From Nocardioides humi (GTDB lineage: Bacteria > Actinomycetota > Actinomycetes > Propionibacteriales > Nocardioidaceae), in contig NZ_CP041146.1 in assembly GCF_006494775.1 (NCBI RefSeq), forward strand, positions 4,650,001 through 4,714,000: a stretch of DNA of 64,000 bases, in the 5' to 3' direction. Every line of letters begins with the position of its first letter. Positions within the stretch are counted from its first letter, which is position 1. The notes under the pieces are model-generated. The model did not search any database. It saw only the letters and a list, made by a program, of their open reading frames with translations, and was not told the origin of the DNA. Below are positions 1-8,836 of this stretch, piece after piece. The translations under genes and the position numbers were made by a program.

Positions 1-731
1 GTGACCCCGAACGGCTCGGCGAACTGTCCGGGTCCGGTGCCACCGCCGCCCCAGACTCCGACCGGCTGACCGAGAGTGGTGAACTTGTGGATCCGGCTGT
101 TGTCCCAGTCGGCGATGTAGAGGTTGTTGCCCTTCGGGTCGACGGCGATCCCGCTCGCTCCAGCGACGACCCATGAGGTCAGGTACTGGCCGTCGGCGGT
201 GAACTTCTGGACCCGATCGTTGTTGGTGTCGGCGACGTAGACGTTGCCGTTCGCGTCGGCGGCGATGCCGCGGGCCGACTCGAACTGTCCGGGGCCGGTG
301 CCGTTGGCTCCCCAGGACGTGATGAGCTGGCCGTCGGTGGTGAATTTCTGGACGCGATGATTGCCCAGCTCGGTGACGTAGACGTTGTGGGCGTCGTCCA
401 CGACCACCCCTATCGGGCTGGCGAACTGTCCGGGGCCGGTGCCATTGGTTCCCCAGGAGGTGATGAGCTGACCGCTGGCGGTGAATTTCTGGACGCGATG
501 ATTGCCCGGGTCGGTGACGTAGACGTTCTGGGCGTCGTCCACCGCCACCCCCACGGGACCGGCGAACTGTCCGGGGCCGGTGCCCTCGGTCCCCCAGGCG
601 CCGACGAGCGGCGGGGGCGTCTCGGCGCCGCGGGCTGCGGGCGAGGTCACGATGGAGCCCGAGGCGAGCCCGATCCCGAGCGCGGCCAGCGCCGCGGCCA
701 TGCGCCGGCCGGTTCTCTTGTACGGTCCCAT
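1..731 (-). CDS. Secreted NHL-repeat beta-propeller protein (3' end outside the window)
   Basis: Read on the minus strand from the ATG at 731. It opens with a basic N-terminus and hydrophobic signal peptide (MGPYKRTGRRMAAALAALGIG...) ending near an Ala-X-Ala-like site, followed by repeats of about 47 residues. Each repeat has the core GTxGTGPGQF...GVAVDxxxNVYVTDxxNHRVQKFTxxGQ, the classic NHL-repeat pattern, so the protein should fold as an extracellular beta-propeller. At least five repeats are visible before the sequence runs off the left edge. A purine-rich ribosome site (GAGGGGGA) lies just upstream. Two neighbouring repeats are nearly identical in DNA, suggesting recent duplication. Function is unknown; propellers of this type usually bind proteins or carbohydrates. 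Confidence 0.85.
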   Translation of the reverse strand, partial: MGPYKRTGRRMAAALAALGIGLASGSIVTSPAARGAETPPPLVGAWGTEGTGPGQFAGPVGVAVDDAQNVYVTDPGNHRVQKFTASGQLITSWGTNGTGPGQFASPIGVVVDDAHNVYVTELGNHRVQKFTTDGQLITSWGANGTGPGQFESARGIAADANGNVYVADTNNDRVQKFTADGQYLTSWVVAGASGIAVDPKGNNLYIADWDNSRIHKFTTLGQPVGVWGGGGTGPGQFAEPFGV

Positions 732-867
732 CGGGTTCCCCCTCGTGCGTCGGCTGGTGGGGCACCCTACGGATGTCGTTTCCGCTCCTCTTCGGGGGAG
801 CAGGCGTGTGGGAGCCACCCAGGGGCAACTGAAGCGCAGCGGTAGACCCCGTGGAAGAGCACGGGCG

Positions 868-888
868 GGGTCCGAACAAGGTCCGTAC
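868..888. promoter_or_regulatory. Tandem heptamer GGTCCGA-N4-GGTCCGT (SARP-box-like)
   Basis: Two heptamers, GGTCCGA and GGTCCGT, separated by 4 bp give an 11-bp direct-repeat period. It lies about 140 bp upstream of the NHL-protein start. An almost identical copy occurs at 1762-1782. Direct heptamers with 11-bp period are the known binding pattern of SARP regulators, and a BTAD-domain regulator lies at 5777-8713. The link is inference. Confidence 0.5.
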
Positions 889-896
889 GCCCGGCG

Positions 897-1424
897 CTAC
901 CCCTCCTCGTGCTCGAGCAGGTGCAGGATCGGCACGCCGAGCTTGCGGCGGGCGCGCGAGGTCCAGTCGACGTGGAAGAACTCCGCGACCAGGTGCGGCC
1001 GGGTGAGGATGATCGCCTCCCGGCCGTCGACCTCCCGGACCTTGCCGATGAGGGCGTCGACCGGCGGCTCCGTCACGATCGCGACACCGCCGATGATCGC
1101 GCCCGCGGCCACGAGCATCTCGCGGGTCGTCGCCAGGTCGCGGTCGGCCTGGTCGCGGTACTCCGAGCGCAGCCGCTCGATCTCGTCGGGCGACGGGGTG
1201 ATCGGTGGGGCGATCAGGTCGGCGCCCCCGATGACCCCGAGGGAGGCCTCGACCGCGGCCGCCGCGTCGGCCATCGGCAGCAGCACGTGGTAGCGGACCT
1301 CGATCGTCGGATCGTCGTCCAGCTCCTGGTGCAGGCCGCGCACCTGGGCGGCATCGGCGGCGGTCAGTGCCTGCTCGACGAGCAGGACGACGTCGTACGG
1401 TTCCTCGCTGGGCGCGGTGCTCAT
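897..1424 (-). CDS. UspA-like protein of unknown function
   Basis: 175 residues. The C-terminal third (DALIGKVREVDGREAIILTRPH... then RKLGVPILHLLEH) resembles the last strands of universal stress proteins, where 'xxLGVPVLHL' closes the fold. The N-terminal half (PYDVVLLVEQALTAADAAQVRGLH) looks like an alpha/beta domain. I see no ATP-binding G-2x-G-9x-G motif, so it may be a non-nucleotide-binding Usp relative. It starts 9 bp after the stop of the LuxR gene (1434-1712) on the same strand, so the two are probably co-transcribed from the promoter region near 1720-1830. Confidence 0.65.
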   Translation of the reverse strand: MSTAPSEEPYDVVLLVEQALTAADAAQVRGLHQELDDDPTIEVRYHVLLPMADAAAAVEASLGVIGGADLIAPPITPSPDEIERLRSEYRDQADRDLATTREMLVAAGAIIGGVAIVTEPPVDALIGKVREVDGREAIILTRPHLVAEFFHVDWTSRARRKLGVPILHLLEHEEG

Positions 1425-1433
1425 GCCCCAGTC

Positions 1434-1712
1434 CTACACCCCCAGTGATCCGTCGAGATAGTCGAGGTAGACGAGGGCGGCCAGCACCCGGCGGTTGGTC
1501 CCGGGGGCGTGCTCGATCCGGAACTTCTGGAAGATCGTGGTCAGGTACGCCTCGACGGTGCGCTCGGACAGGGCGAGGGCGGCGCCGATGCCGCGGTTGG
1601 AGTACCCGTTCGCGAGCAGGGCGAGGACGTCCGCCTCCCGCGCGGAGAGCGCGGCGACCAGGTCGGCGGCGTCGGACCGGGCGAGGTCGGGGGAGTCTGC
1701 GGTCGCGGTCAT
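1434..1712 (-). CDS. Small LuxR-type HTH regulator
   Basis: 92 residues beginning MTATADSPDLARS. Residues 20-85 form a LuxR/GerE helix-turn-helix (LSAREADVLALLANGYSNRGIGAAL, then ALSERTVEAYLTTIFQKFRI). No receiver or ligand-binding domain precedes it, so it is a stand-alone DNA-binding protein. I chose the ATG at 1712 because upstream codons overlap the divergent promoter region and encode nothing family-like. It is divergent from the STAND-NTPase gene, and the interval between them holds a GGTCCG tandem heptamer. The gene probably forms an operon with the UspA-like gene. Confidence 0.8.
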   Translation of the reverse strand: MTATADSPDLARSDAADLVAALSAREADVLALLANGYSNRGIGAALALSERTVEAYLTTIFQKFRIEHAPGTNRRVLAALVYLDYLDGSLGV

Positions 1713-1761
1713 GGCCGTCCCAGCACACCGTGCCCGGGCGCGGTGCGGAAGCGTTCGGCGA

Positions 1762-1782
1762 GGGTCCGAACAGGGTCCGTAC
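1762..1782. promoter_or_regulatory. Second GGTCCGA-N4-GGTCCGT tandem heptamer
   Basis: Same 21-bp pattern as 868-888, with one base difference in the spacer (ACAG instead of ACAA). It sits between the divergent luxR gene (start 1712) and the STAND-NTPase gene (start about 1840), where it could control both. Its repetition at two promoters 0.9 kb apart argues against chance. Confidence 0.55.
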
Positions 1783-1839
1783 AGCCCGAGCGCCCGGGAT
1801 CGGTTGCCTGATCGCGCCGGGCACGATGCGATAGGCCCC

Positions 1840-4800
1840 GTGTACGACGCCGCGCCCGACCCGACCCGGATCGCCACCCGGACCGACCTCGCCGAGGCGC
1901 TGACGGCGGCTCGCCAGCGCGCTCGGATGACGGTCCGGGAGGTCGCCCGGGCGGCCGAGGTCCCCACCGGCACCGTCGGCGGATACTTCAGCGGCCGGCA
2001 CCTGCCGAACCTGACCCACCTCGGGCCCTTCCAGGCGGTGCTGACCGCGCTGGGCATCGAGGACCACCAGTCGTGGCAGGAGGCGATCGAGCGGCTGCGC
2101 TGGACGCCGTCGCTGCGCGCGGCCGGCCAGGACGCGCCGTACAAGGGCCTGGACAGTTACCAGCCCGAGGACGCCGCCTGGTTCTTCGGCCGCGACGACC
2201 TCACCACGGAGATCGTCGGGGCACTCGGCAGCCGGATCGCGACGGGCGGCACGGTCGCCGTGGTCGGCCCGTCCGGCTCCGGCAAGTCCTCGGTGCTGCG
2301 AGCCGGCGTGATCCCCGCGGTCATGGGCGGCGGGCTTCCGGGGAAATGGCGGTTCGTCCTGGTCACGCCCGGCGATCGCCCGGCCCTGGCGCGCGCGCTG
2401 GCCGGCGGCGGGCAGGTCCTCGTGGTCGTCGACCAGCTCGAGGAGCTGTTCACCCTGTGCCGCGACGAGGCGGAGCGGCACGCCTTCGTCGACCTGCTGA
2501 CCACGCCGCCGCCGGGGGTCCTGGTCGTGCTCGGCCTGCGGGCCGACTTCTACGCCGCCGCGGCCCGGGTCCCCGCGCTGGTGCCGGTGCTGCAGGACGC
2601 GCAGGTCGTGGTCGGGCCGATGAGCCCCGACCAGCTGCGCCAGGCGGTGACCGCGCCCGCCCGGCAGGCCGGCGTGACGCTCGACCCCGACCTGGTCGTC
2701 CGGCTGCTCGGCGACGTCGCCCCGCGCCAGCACGACCTCGGCGCGCACGACCCGGGAGCCCTCCCGCTGCTCTCGCACGCGCTGCGGGCGACCTGGGAGC
2801 GCAGTCGGCGCAGTCAGGTCACCCTGGCCGACTACGAGGCGGCCGGCGGGATCAGCGGCGCGGTGGCCCAGTCGGCGGACGAGATCCACGACGGGCTCAC
2901 CCCGGAGGAGAAGGGCGTCGCCCGCTCGCTCTTCCTCCGGCTGACCGCCGACGAGGGCGGGTTCACGGTACGACGGCGGGTGGGCTGGGACGAGCTGGTC
3001 GACCCGCAGGCCGACGACGACCTCGCGGCCGAGGTGCTCGAGCGCTTCGTCGCCGCCCGGCTGGTCACCGCCGACGCCGACACCGTCGAGGTCAGCCACG
3101 AGGCGCTGCTCACCGCCTGGCCGCGGATCCAGAAGTGGATCGACCGCGACCGCGAGGGGCTGCGGCTGCACCGGCAGCTGACCGACTCCTCGCAGGCGTG
3201 GGAGCAGGCCGGCCGCGACCCGGGCATCCTGTGGCGCGGCGCGCGGCTGGAGGCCGCGAGGACCTGGGCCGCGGACCCGGACCGGCCGAAGTCGCTCAAC
3301 GCCCTCGAGCGGGAGTTCCTGGCCGCCAGCCAGGCGGCGACCGAGGCCGAGGCGGCCGGCCTGCTGCGGCGTACCCGCCGGCTCCAGCAGCTCCTCGTCG
3401 CCGTCGCCGTGCTCGCCGTGCTGGCCCTCGGCGCCACCCTGCTCGCCGTGATCAGCCGGGGCCACGCCAACGACGCGGCCCGCGCCGCAGAGCGCGAGCG
3501 GGCCGCCGCCGAGTCCCGTCAGGTCGCGATCCAGGCGCGGGCGCTCACCACGGTCGACCCGGCGCTCGCCCAGCAGCTGGCGCTGGCGAGCTACCGGATC
3601 GCGCCCACCGTCGAGGCCCGCTCCGTCCTGCTCGACGTCTCCACCCGGGCGCCGGTGACCCGGATCGCCGTCCCCACCGGGCCCGCGTCGCTGGCGATCT
3701 CCGGCGACGGCACCCTGATCGCCACCGGCAACGTGGACGGGCGGCTGCGCCTGTTCGCCGTCCGCCCGGACGGGTCGACCCCCGAGCTCGGCTCGGTCGT
3801 CGTCGACGCCGAGGAGCAGCTGTACGGCGTCGCGATCAGCCCCGACGACCGGCTGGTCGCGATCGGGGGCACCGGCGACAGCGTGCGGCTGGTCGACATC
3901 GGCGACCCGGCGAGTCCGCGGCTGCTGGACCAGGCGCTGGAGGCGCCCGGCGTCGAGGGCATGCGGTTCAGCCCCGACGGCAGCCAGCTGGTCGCGAGCA
4001 CCAAGGACGACATCGCCTACCGCTGGCGGCTGGCCCCGGACGGCACCGCCACCGCGCTCGGCCCGATCAGCGGGTTCGGCGGCTACCTGCACTGGTCCGA
4101 CTTCAGCCCCGACGGCACCCTGATCGCCACCTCGAGCAGCGACGGGCTGGTCCGGCTCTGGGACGCCACCGCGCCCCAGGCCACGGACCGTCCGGCCCAC
4201 CAGGTCTCCGTCGGCATCCTGGGTCCGGGCGGCACGACCGCGAACGCCGTACCCGCCGTCGACTTCAGCCCCGACGGGCGGACCCTCGCCGTCGGCGCCA
4301 AGGACGGCATGGTGCACCTGTTCCGGGTCGGCCCGGACGGGCTGCGGCCGGACGGCGAGCCGTTCGGCGACTTCGACGCCCAGATCAACCACGTCGAGTT
4401 CAGCGCCGACGGGACCGAGATCGGCGCCGGCAGCTCGGACGCGACGGTGCGCGTCTTCGACCTCGCCACCCGCACCGAGGTCGCGCTGCTCGACAACACC
4501 ACCCCCGTCACCTCGCTGTTCTACGTCGGCGACAGCCACCAGGTGCTGTTCGGCTCGCCCGACGGCTACCTCCGGCTGTGGCGCCGCCCGGGCCCGTCGC
4601 TCCCGCCGGTGGACGGCACCATCGGCACCCTCGACCACGCCGCCGCCGGCCGCCGGCTCCTGGTCGGGTACGGCGGCGGCGCGCAGGTCTGGGACGTCGC
4701 GGACCGGGAGGCGCCGGTGCTGCTGGGCGGCATCGCCTCGCCCGACGAGGAGGTCCTGCTCAACAGCCGCGCCGACCTGAGCGACGACGGCAGCCTGGTC

Positions 4801-5631
4801 GCGATCGGCACCGGGACCGGCGAGGTGCAGCTGTGGGCCGTCGCGGAGCCCGCGGCGGCCCACCTGCTGGCCCGGTTCACCGCCTCGGACACGCTCATCC
4901 AGAGCGTCGCCTGGGCGCCCGGGAACACCCTGCTCGCGGTCGCCGGCGACGACGCGACGCTCACCCTGTGGGATGTCGCCGACCCCGGCTCACCCCGGCT
5001 GCTGGCCACCCTGGCCGACGCCGCCGACCGGGTCCTCGACGTCGCCTTCGGCCCCGACGGCGCGACCCTGATCGCCGCGAGCGGCGACCGGTCGGCGTAC
5101 CTCTATGACGTCCGAGCGCCGGCCGCGCCGCGGCTGACCGCCGAGATCGACGACTTCGAGAACTTCGTGCACGCGATCGGGTTCGCGCCCGACGGCCGGA
5201 CCGTCGCGATCGGCAGCGACGACGAGACCATCCGCCTCTACGACCTGCGCGACCCCGCCGACCCGCGCCGGATCGGCCGGCCGCTGCGGGGGCCGCACGG
5301 GTACGTCAACTCCGTCGCGTTCACCCGCGACGGGCGGAGCGTGGCCGCGGCCGCGGACGGCGCCGTGTGGCTGTGGGACGTGACCGAGCCGGCCACGCCG
5401 ACCCTCACCGCGACCCTGCGGCCGGGACCCGGCTCGGTGCAGGCGGTCGCCGCGTCGCCGGTGGCCGACGTCCTCATCGCGGGCGGGGGAGGGGCGATCG
5501 GATACGTGTGGGACACCGACCCGGTCGCCGTCGCCGTACGGCTGTGCGGGTACGCCGGCACGCCGTTGACGACGGCCGAGTGGGAGCGCTACGTGCCGGG
5601 ACTGAAGTTCGCCGCGCCGTGCGCGGTCTGA
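1840..5631 (+). CDS. HTH / nSTAND1 NTPase / WD40-repeat signalling protein
   Basis: About 1,263 residues from the GTG at 1840; the frame is open further upstream, but that part overlaps the divergent regulator and is not family-like. Order of parts: an XRE-like HTH (about 10-70, 'TVREVARAAEVPTGTVGGYFSG'); a STAND-type NTPase with Walker A GPSGSGKSS (about 143-151) and Walker B LVVVDQLEELF (about 195); a transmembrane helix (about 518-538); then WD40-like repeats to the end (repeated 'FSPDG..LA....DG.VRLW/RLYD'). This is the nSTAND1 family, typical of actinobacteria and linked in the literature to conflict and programmed-cell-death systems. No ligand or output domain beyond the HTH is visible. 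Neighbouring regulators and the eCIS locus suggest a sensing role, which is inference. Confidence 0.88.
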   Translation: MYDAAPDPTRIATRTDLAEALTAARQRARMTVREVARAAEVPTGTVGGYFSGRHLPNLTHLGPFQAVLTALGIEDHQSWQEAIERLRWTPSLRAAGQDAPYKGLDSYQPEDAAWFFGRDDLTTEIVGALGSRIATGGTVAVVGPSGSGKSSVLRAGVIPAVMGGGLPGKWRFVLVTPGDRPALARALAGGGQVLVVVDQLEELFTLCRDEAERHAFVDLLTTPPPGVLVVLGLRADFYAAAARVPALVPVLQDAQVVVGPMSPDQLRQAVTAPARQAGVTLDPDLVVRLLGDVAPRQHDLGAHDPGALPLLSHALRATWERSRRSQVTLADYEAAGGISGAVAQSADEIHDGLTPEEKGVARSLFLRLTADEGGFTVRRRVGWDELVDPQADDDLAAEVLERFVAARLVTADADTVEVSHEALLTAWPRIQKWIDRDREGLRLHRQLTDSSQAWEQAGRDPGILWRGARLEAARTWAADPDRPKSLNALEREFLAASQAATEAEAAGLLRRTRRLQQLLVAVAVLAVLALGATLLAVISRGHANDAARAAERERAAAESRQVAIQARALTTVDPALAQQLALASYRIAPTVEARSVLLDVSTRAPVTRIAVPTGPASLAISGDGTLIATGNVDGRLRLFAVRPDGSTPELGSVVVDAEEQLYGVAISPDDRLVAIGGTGDSVRLVDIGDPASPRLLDQALEAPGVEGMRFSPDGSQLVASTKDDIAYRWRLAPDGTATALGPISGFGGYLHWSDFSPDGTLIATSSSDGLVRLWDATAPQATDRPAHQVSVGILGPGGTTANAVPAVDFSPDGRTLAVGAKDGMVHLFRVGPDGLRPDGEPFGDFDAQINHVEFSADGTEIGAGSSDATVRVFDLATRTEVALLDNTTPVTSLFYVGDSHQVLFGSPDGYLRLWRRPGPSLPPVDGTIGTLDHAAAGRRLLVGYGGGAQVWDVADREAPVLLGGIASPDEEVLLNSRADLSDDGSLVAIGTGTGEVQLWAVAEPAAAHLLARFTASDTLIQSVAWAPGNTLLAVAGDDATLTLWDVADPGSPRLLATLADAADRVLDVAFGPDGATLIAASGDRSAYLYDVRAPAAPRLTAEIDDFENFVHAIGFAPDGRTVAIGSDDETIRLYDLRDPADPRRIGRPLRGPHGYVNSVAFTRDGRSVAAAADGAVWLWDVTEPATPTLTATLRPGPGSVQAVAASPVADVLIAGGGGAIGYVWDTDPVAVAVRLCGYAGTPLTTAEWERYVPGLKFAAPCAV

Positions 5632-5671
5632 GCCGCGACGGGCCGGTGCGGGCCACCCCGCCACGAACAGT

Positions 5672-5683
5672 AGGGGTACCCCT
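5672..5683. promoter_or_regulatory. Palindrome AGGGGTACCCCT upstream of the BTAD regulator
   Basis: A perfect 12-bp palindrome about 95 bp before the GTG at 5777. Downstream, the 9-mer GACCGGTCG occurs twice (5724-5732 and 5741-5749). Both are candidate operators of the regulator gene. No experiment or family rule ties them to a specific protein. Confidence 0.35.
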
Positions 5684-5776
5684 GTATCGCTCGCCCCCGA
5701 AAGGTGTCACGCTCGGGGAGCCGGACCGGTCGCTGGTGCCGACCGGTCGTCCAGACCTGCACGAGGAGGGCTTCGG

Positions 5777-8713
5777 GTGCCCGACACTCGAACCGACCGC
5801 AGACCGGAGACGGCGCCGCCGGGCGCCGTGGTCCCGGTCCCACGCGCCCCGGACCGCGCCGACCGCGTGGTGCTGCCGGGCCGCGCGCCCCGGCCCGCGG
5901 TGCGCCGCGAGGTCGTCGGCACGCCGATCGCGCCCGGCCTCGTCCGGGACCGGCTGAACCGGGTCTTCGCCGCGTTCGCCGAGCACCGGATCAGCGCCGT
6001 CGTGGCGCCGACCGGCACGGGGAAGACGACGGCACTGGCGCACTGGGCCCGCGACGCCGGCCTCGACGTGGCCTGGCTGCGTGTGGCGTCCCGGCCCGAG
6101 GACCCCCTCGACGCGACGGTGCGGGGACTCGCCGGCGCGCTCCACGTCCTCGACCCGAGCCGGCCACGGGCCGGCGACCGGGACACGCTGATCACCCGGT
6201 TCGCGCAGTACGACGGCACGCCGTACGTCATCGTCGACGACTTCCACCACCTCGACACCCCCGAGGTCGCCGCCCTGGTCGACGACCTCCTCGACGCGAG
6301 CACCGCCCGGGTCGTGGTGGCCGCCCGACGCGAGCCGGGCCTGCACCTGGCCCGCTCGGAGTTCCCCAGCCTGCTCGTCGGCCCGGAGGACCTGCGGCTG
6401 CGCACCCCCGAGATCGAGCGGCTGTTCGCAGACGTCTACCAGGAGCCGTTGAGCGGGTACGACGCCTGGTCGCTCGCCCAGCGGACCGACGGACTCGCCG
6501 CGGCGGTGCACCTGTTCCACCAGGCCACGCGCAACGCCGGCCCGGCCGCGCGCCGCGAGGCGCTGCACCACGTCGGCGCCCAGGTCGACCTCGCCATGGC
6601 GTCGGTCGTGGCCGAGGCCCTCGGCGAGCACACCTCCGCGGACGTGGAGCTGCTCCGGCTCGCCTCGCCGCTCGAGGTGCTCACCCCGGGACGGTGCGCC
6701 GACCTGACCGGGAGGCCGTGCGGCGGCACCCTGCGCGATCTCGCCCGCCACGGCACGCTGCGCCCGGTCGCCGGCGGCTACGTCCTGCCCAAGGTGATCC
6801 GGCGTCATCTGCTCGAGGAGCTGCGCGACGTCCTGGGGGAGGGCCCCTTCGTCGAGCACGTGCGCCGCTGCGCCCGCGCGAACCTCGCGGACGGCCGGCC
6901 CGCGGCCGCCGTCCGGGCGTTCGTGCTGGCCGGGGACCTGGCCGCCGCCGAGGCGGTGCTCGCCACCGACGGCGCCGACGTCCTGCTCGACCCCGACCTG
7001 TCCTGGGCCGACGCCTGGGGCCTGTGCGAGCGCTGGTCCCGCCGGGCCCGGGCGGTCCGCGGCGTGCGGGAGGGCCGCTTCGAGGACGCCGCGCGCGAGC
7101 TCGCCGAGGGCGGCGGGGCCGTCGCGGACCCGGCCACGCCGCAGCTCCCCGACGGCAGCGCCCGGCTCGTCGCTCGGCTGCAGCACGTGCTGCGGGTGTG
7201 GACCGCCGGCGACGTCCAGCCCGGCGACTGCTGGTTCGAGCAGCTCCGGGCCGTCCTCCGCAGCCCGGACCCGGCGCGCGGTGGCCGCAGGGCCGACGGC
7301 CAGGTGCTGCACGCGGTGGCCGCGGCCGTCGCGGGCGACCTGGTCACCGCCCGGCAGCTGTGCGGCGACGGGTCCGAGGGGCGCAGCGGCCTGGTGCTGC
7401 GGCTGCTCGACACCCTCCTGGACCCCGACGCGTCCCGGGCCGACCGGCTGGTCGACGAGGCCGAGCGGGCCGGGGTGCCCTGGCTGGTGCGGGTCGCCGG
7501 CGGGCTGGCCGACCCGGCGTCCGTCGACCGCCGGATCCGCGAGGCCGACGCCACCGCCGACCCCTGGGGCGCCCTCCTCCTCGCCGGCGTCCGGGTGCTG
7601 CGCGGACTGGTCGCGCAGCGCGACGCCGTGGCGGAGTGCGAGGACCTCGCCGGCCGCTGCCGGGCGCTCGACGTACCCGCCCTCGAGGCGTGGGCGCGCA
7701 CCGCTCTCGCGGTGGCCTCCGCCCGCGCGGACCTCCCCGAGGCGCTGCGCGACGCCGAGATGGCCGTGGCGTTCGCCCACTCCGCACAGGTGCCCGGGGC
7801 GCTGGCCGCCGCCTGGGGCGTGCTGGGCACGCTGCGCGACGACGCCGGCCTCGTGGCGGACGCCGCCGCGCAGGCCGCCGCGGCCGGCTTCGACCTCGCC
7901 CCCTGGGACGGGCTCCGCGCCGGCGCCGTACCGCGGCCGGCGGTCGTGGCGGAGGAGCGGGTCGCGCCGCTGGAGGTGCGCTGCTTCGGCGGCTTCTCGG
8001 TCCGGGTCGACGGCGCTGTCCCCACCTTCCGCGGCGTCCGGCCCCGGGCGCGCGAGCTGCTGCGGATGCTCGCCCTGGACGCCGGCAGCCAGGTCCACCG
8101 CGAGCTGATCATCGACGCGCTGTGGCCGCAGCTCGACTACGGCTCCGGCACCCACAACCTGCACGTGTCGATCTCGAGCCTGCGCACCGCCCTGGAGCCC
8201 GGCGTCGGCCGCGGCGCCAGCCGGTTCCTGGTGCGCGACGGCGACCGCTACGCGCTGCTGCTGCCGCCCGGCTCCACCGCCGACCTCGTCGACTTCACCC
8301 ACCACGTCCGGGTCGCCGAGGAGAGCCGCGCCGCGGGCGAGTCCGACGCCGCGGTCGCGGCGCTGGAGCGCGCCCTGGAGCTGTACGCCGGCGACGTGCT
8401 CCCCGAGGACGGGCCCGCCGAGTGGGCGGTGGCCGTGCGCGACCGCTTCAAGGTGCGCGCCTGCGAGGCCGCCGCGCTGCTCGGCGACCTGCACCTCCAC
8501 GCCGGCCGCCCCGAGGAGGCCGCCGCCGCCCTCCAGCGCAGCCTGGAGATCGAGCCCTGCCGCGACGCGTCCTGGCGGCTGCTGATCCGCGCCTACGAGG
8601 CCACCGGCGACCTCGCCGCCGCCGAGCGCGCCTGGCGCGCCTACCGCGCCGTGCTCGCCTCCCTCGGTGTCGTCGGCGAAAGCGCTGAGTTGCTCCGCTC
8701 GCGGAGTCGGTGA
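5777..8713 (+). CDS. Large ATPase-BTAD (SARP-like) transcriptional regulator
   Basis: 978 residues. GTG start with a strong ribosome site (ACGAGGAGGG, 5761-5770). N-terminal P-loop ATPase: Walker A APTGTGKTT (about 77-85) and Walker B YVIVDDFHH (about 150-158), as in MalT/LAL-type STAND regulators. A helical middle region follows. The C-terminus carries an OmpR-like winged-helix DNA-binding domain (about 731-830, 'LEVRCFGGFSVRVDGA... RARELLRMLALDAGSQVHRELIIDALWP') and a BTAD/TPR-like domain (about 835-975). This is the reverse of the usual SARP order, in which DNA-binding plus BTAD come first, but the arrangement is known in LAL-like and BTAD regulators. It is a plausible master regulator of the region, and its family binds 11-bp-spaced heptamers like those at 868, 1762 and 10168. 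Confidence 0.88.
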   Translation: MPDTRTDRRPETAPPGAVVPVPRAPDRADRVVLPGRAPRPAVRREVVGTPIAPGLVRDRLNRVFAAFAEHRISAVVAPTGTGKTTALAHWARDAGLDVAWLRVASRPEDPLDATVRGLAGALHVLDPSRPRAGDRDTLITRFAQYDGTPYVIVDDFHHLDTPEVAALVDDLLDASTARVVVAARREPGLHLARSEFPSLLVGPEDLRLRTPEIERLFADVYQEPLSGYDAWSLAQRTDGLAAAVHLFHQATRNAGPAARREALHHVGAQVDLAMASVVAEALGEHTSADVELLRLASPLEVLTPGRCADLTGRPCGGTLRDLARHGTLRPVAGGYVLPKVIRRHLLEELRDVLGEGPFVEHVRRCARANLADGRPAAAVRAFVLAGDLAAAEAVLATDGADVLLDPDLSWADAWGLCERWSRRARAVRGVREGRFEDAARELAEGGGAVADPATPQLPDGSARLVARLQHVLRVWTAGDVQPGDCWFEQLRAVLRSPDPARGGRRADGQVLHAVAAAVAGDLVTARQLCGDGSEGRSGLVLRLLDTLLDPDASRADRLVDEAERAGVPWLVRVAGGLADPASVDRRIREADATADPWGALLLAGVRVLRGLVAQRDAVAECEDLAGRCRALDVPALEAWARTALAVASARADLPEALRDAEMAVAFAHSAQVPGALAAAWGVLGTLRDDAGLVADAAAQAAAAGFDLAPWDGLRAGAVPRPAVVAEERVAPLEVRCFGGFSVRVDGAVPTFRGVRPRARELLRMLALDAGSQVHRELIIDALWPQLDYGSGTHNLHVSISSLRTALEPGVGRGASRFLVRDGDRYALLLPPGSTADLVDFTHHVRVAEESRAAGESDAAVAALERALELYAGDVLPEDGPAEWAVAVRDRFKVRACEAAALLGDLHLHAGRPEEAAAALQRSLEIEPCRDASWRLLIRAYEATGDLAAAERAWRAYRAVLASLGVVGESAELLRSRSR

Positions 8714-8720
8714 GGGTGCG

Positions 8721-8809
8721 GGAATCGCCGCTTCAGTGGCGATTCCCTCACTTCTTGCCCGTTGCAACGGGCAAGAAGTGCCAGTTTCACCGCTGAAGTG
8801 GTGATTCCT
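8721..8809. terminator. Nested hairpin array between convergent genes
   Basis: The centre is a perfect 32-bp palindrome (8749-8780; arms CACTTCTTGCCCGTTG and its complement). On the left, 8721-8746 forms a second hairpin with 9-bp arms (GGAATCGCC/GGCGATTCC). On the right, 8789-8809 forms a related hairpin, and left and right also pair with each other with only transitions at mismatches. It lies between the converging stops at 8713 and 8837, so a bidirectional terminator is likely. It could also be a mobile repeat. Confidence 0.7.
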
Positions 8810-8836
8810 ACAGCGCCCCCACCACCTGCCCCGTCG

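Noticed and set aside
12..731. Plus-strand frames over the NHL gene
   Set aside because: The minus strand gives a signal peptide and consistent NHL repeats; plus-strand frames are repeats' shadows.
5474..8767. Very long open frame on the minus strand (over 1,000 codons)
   Set aside because: It mirrors the ATPase-BTAD gene; composition is a high-GC shadow (Gly/Ala/Arg-rich, no domain), while the plus strand has a full domain set and a good ribosome site.
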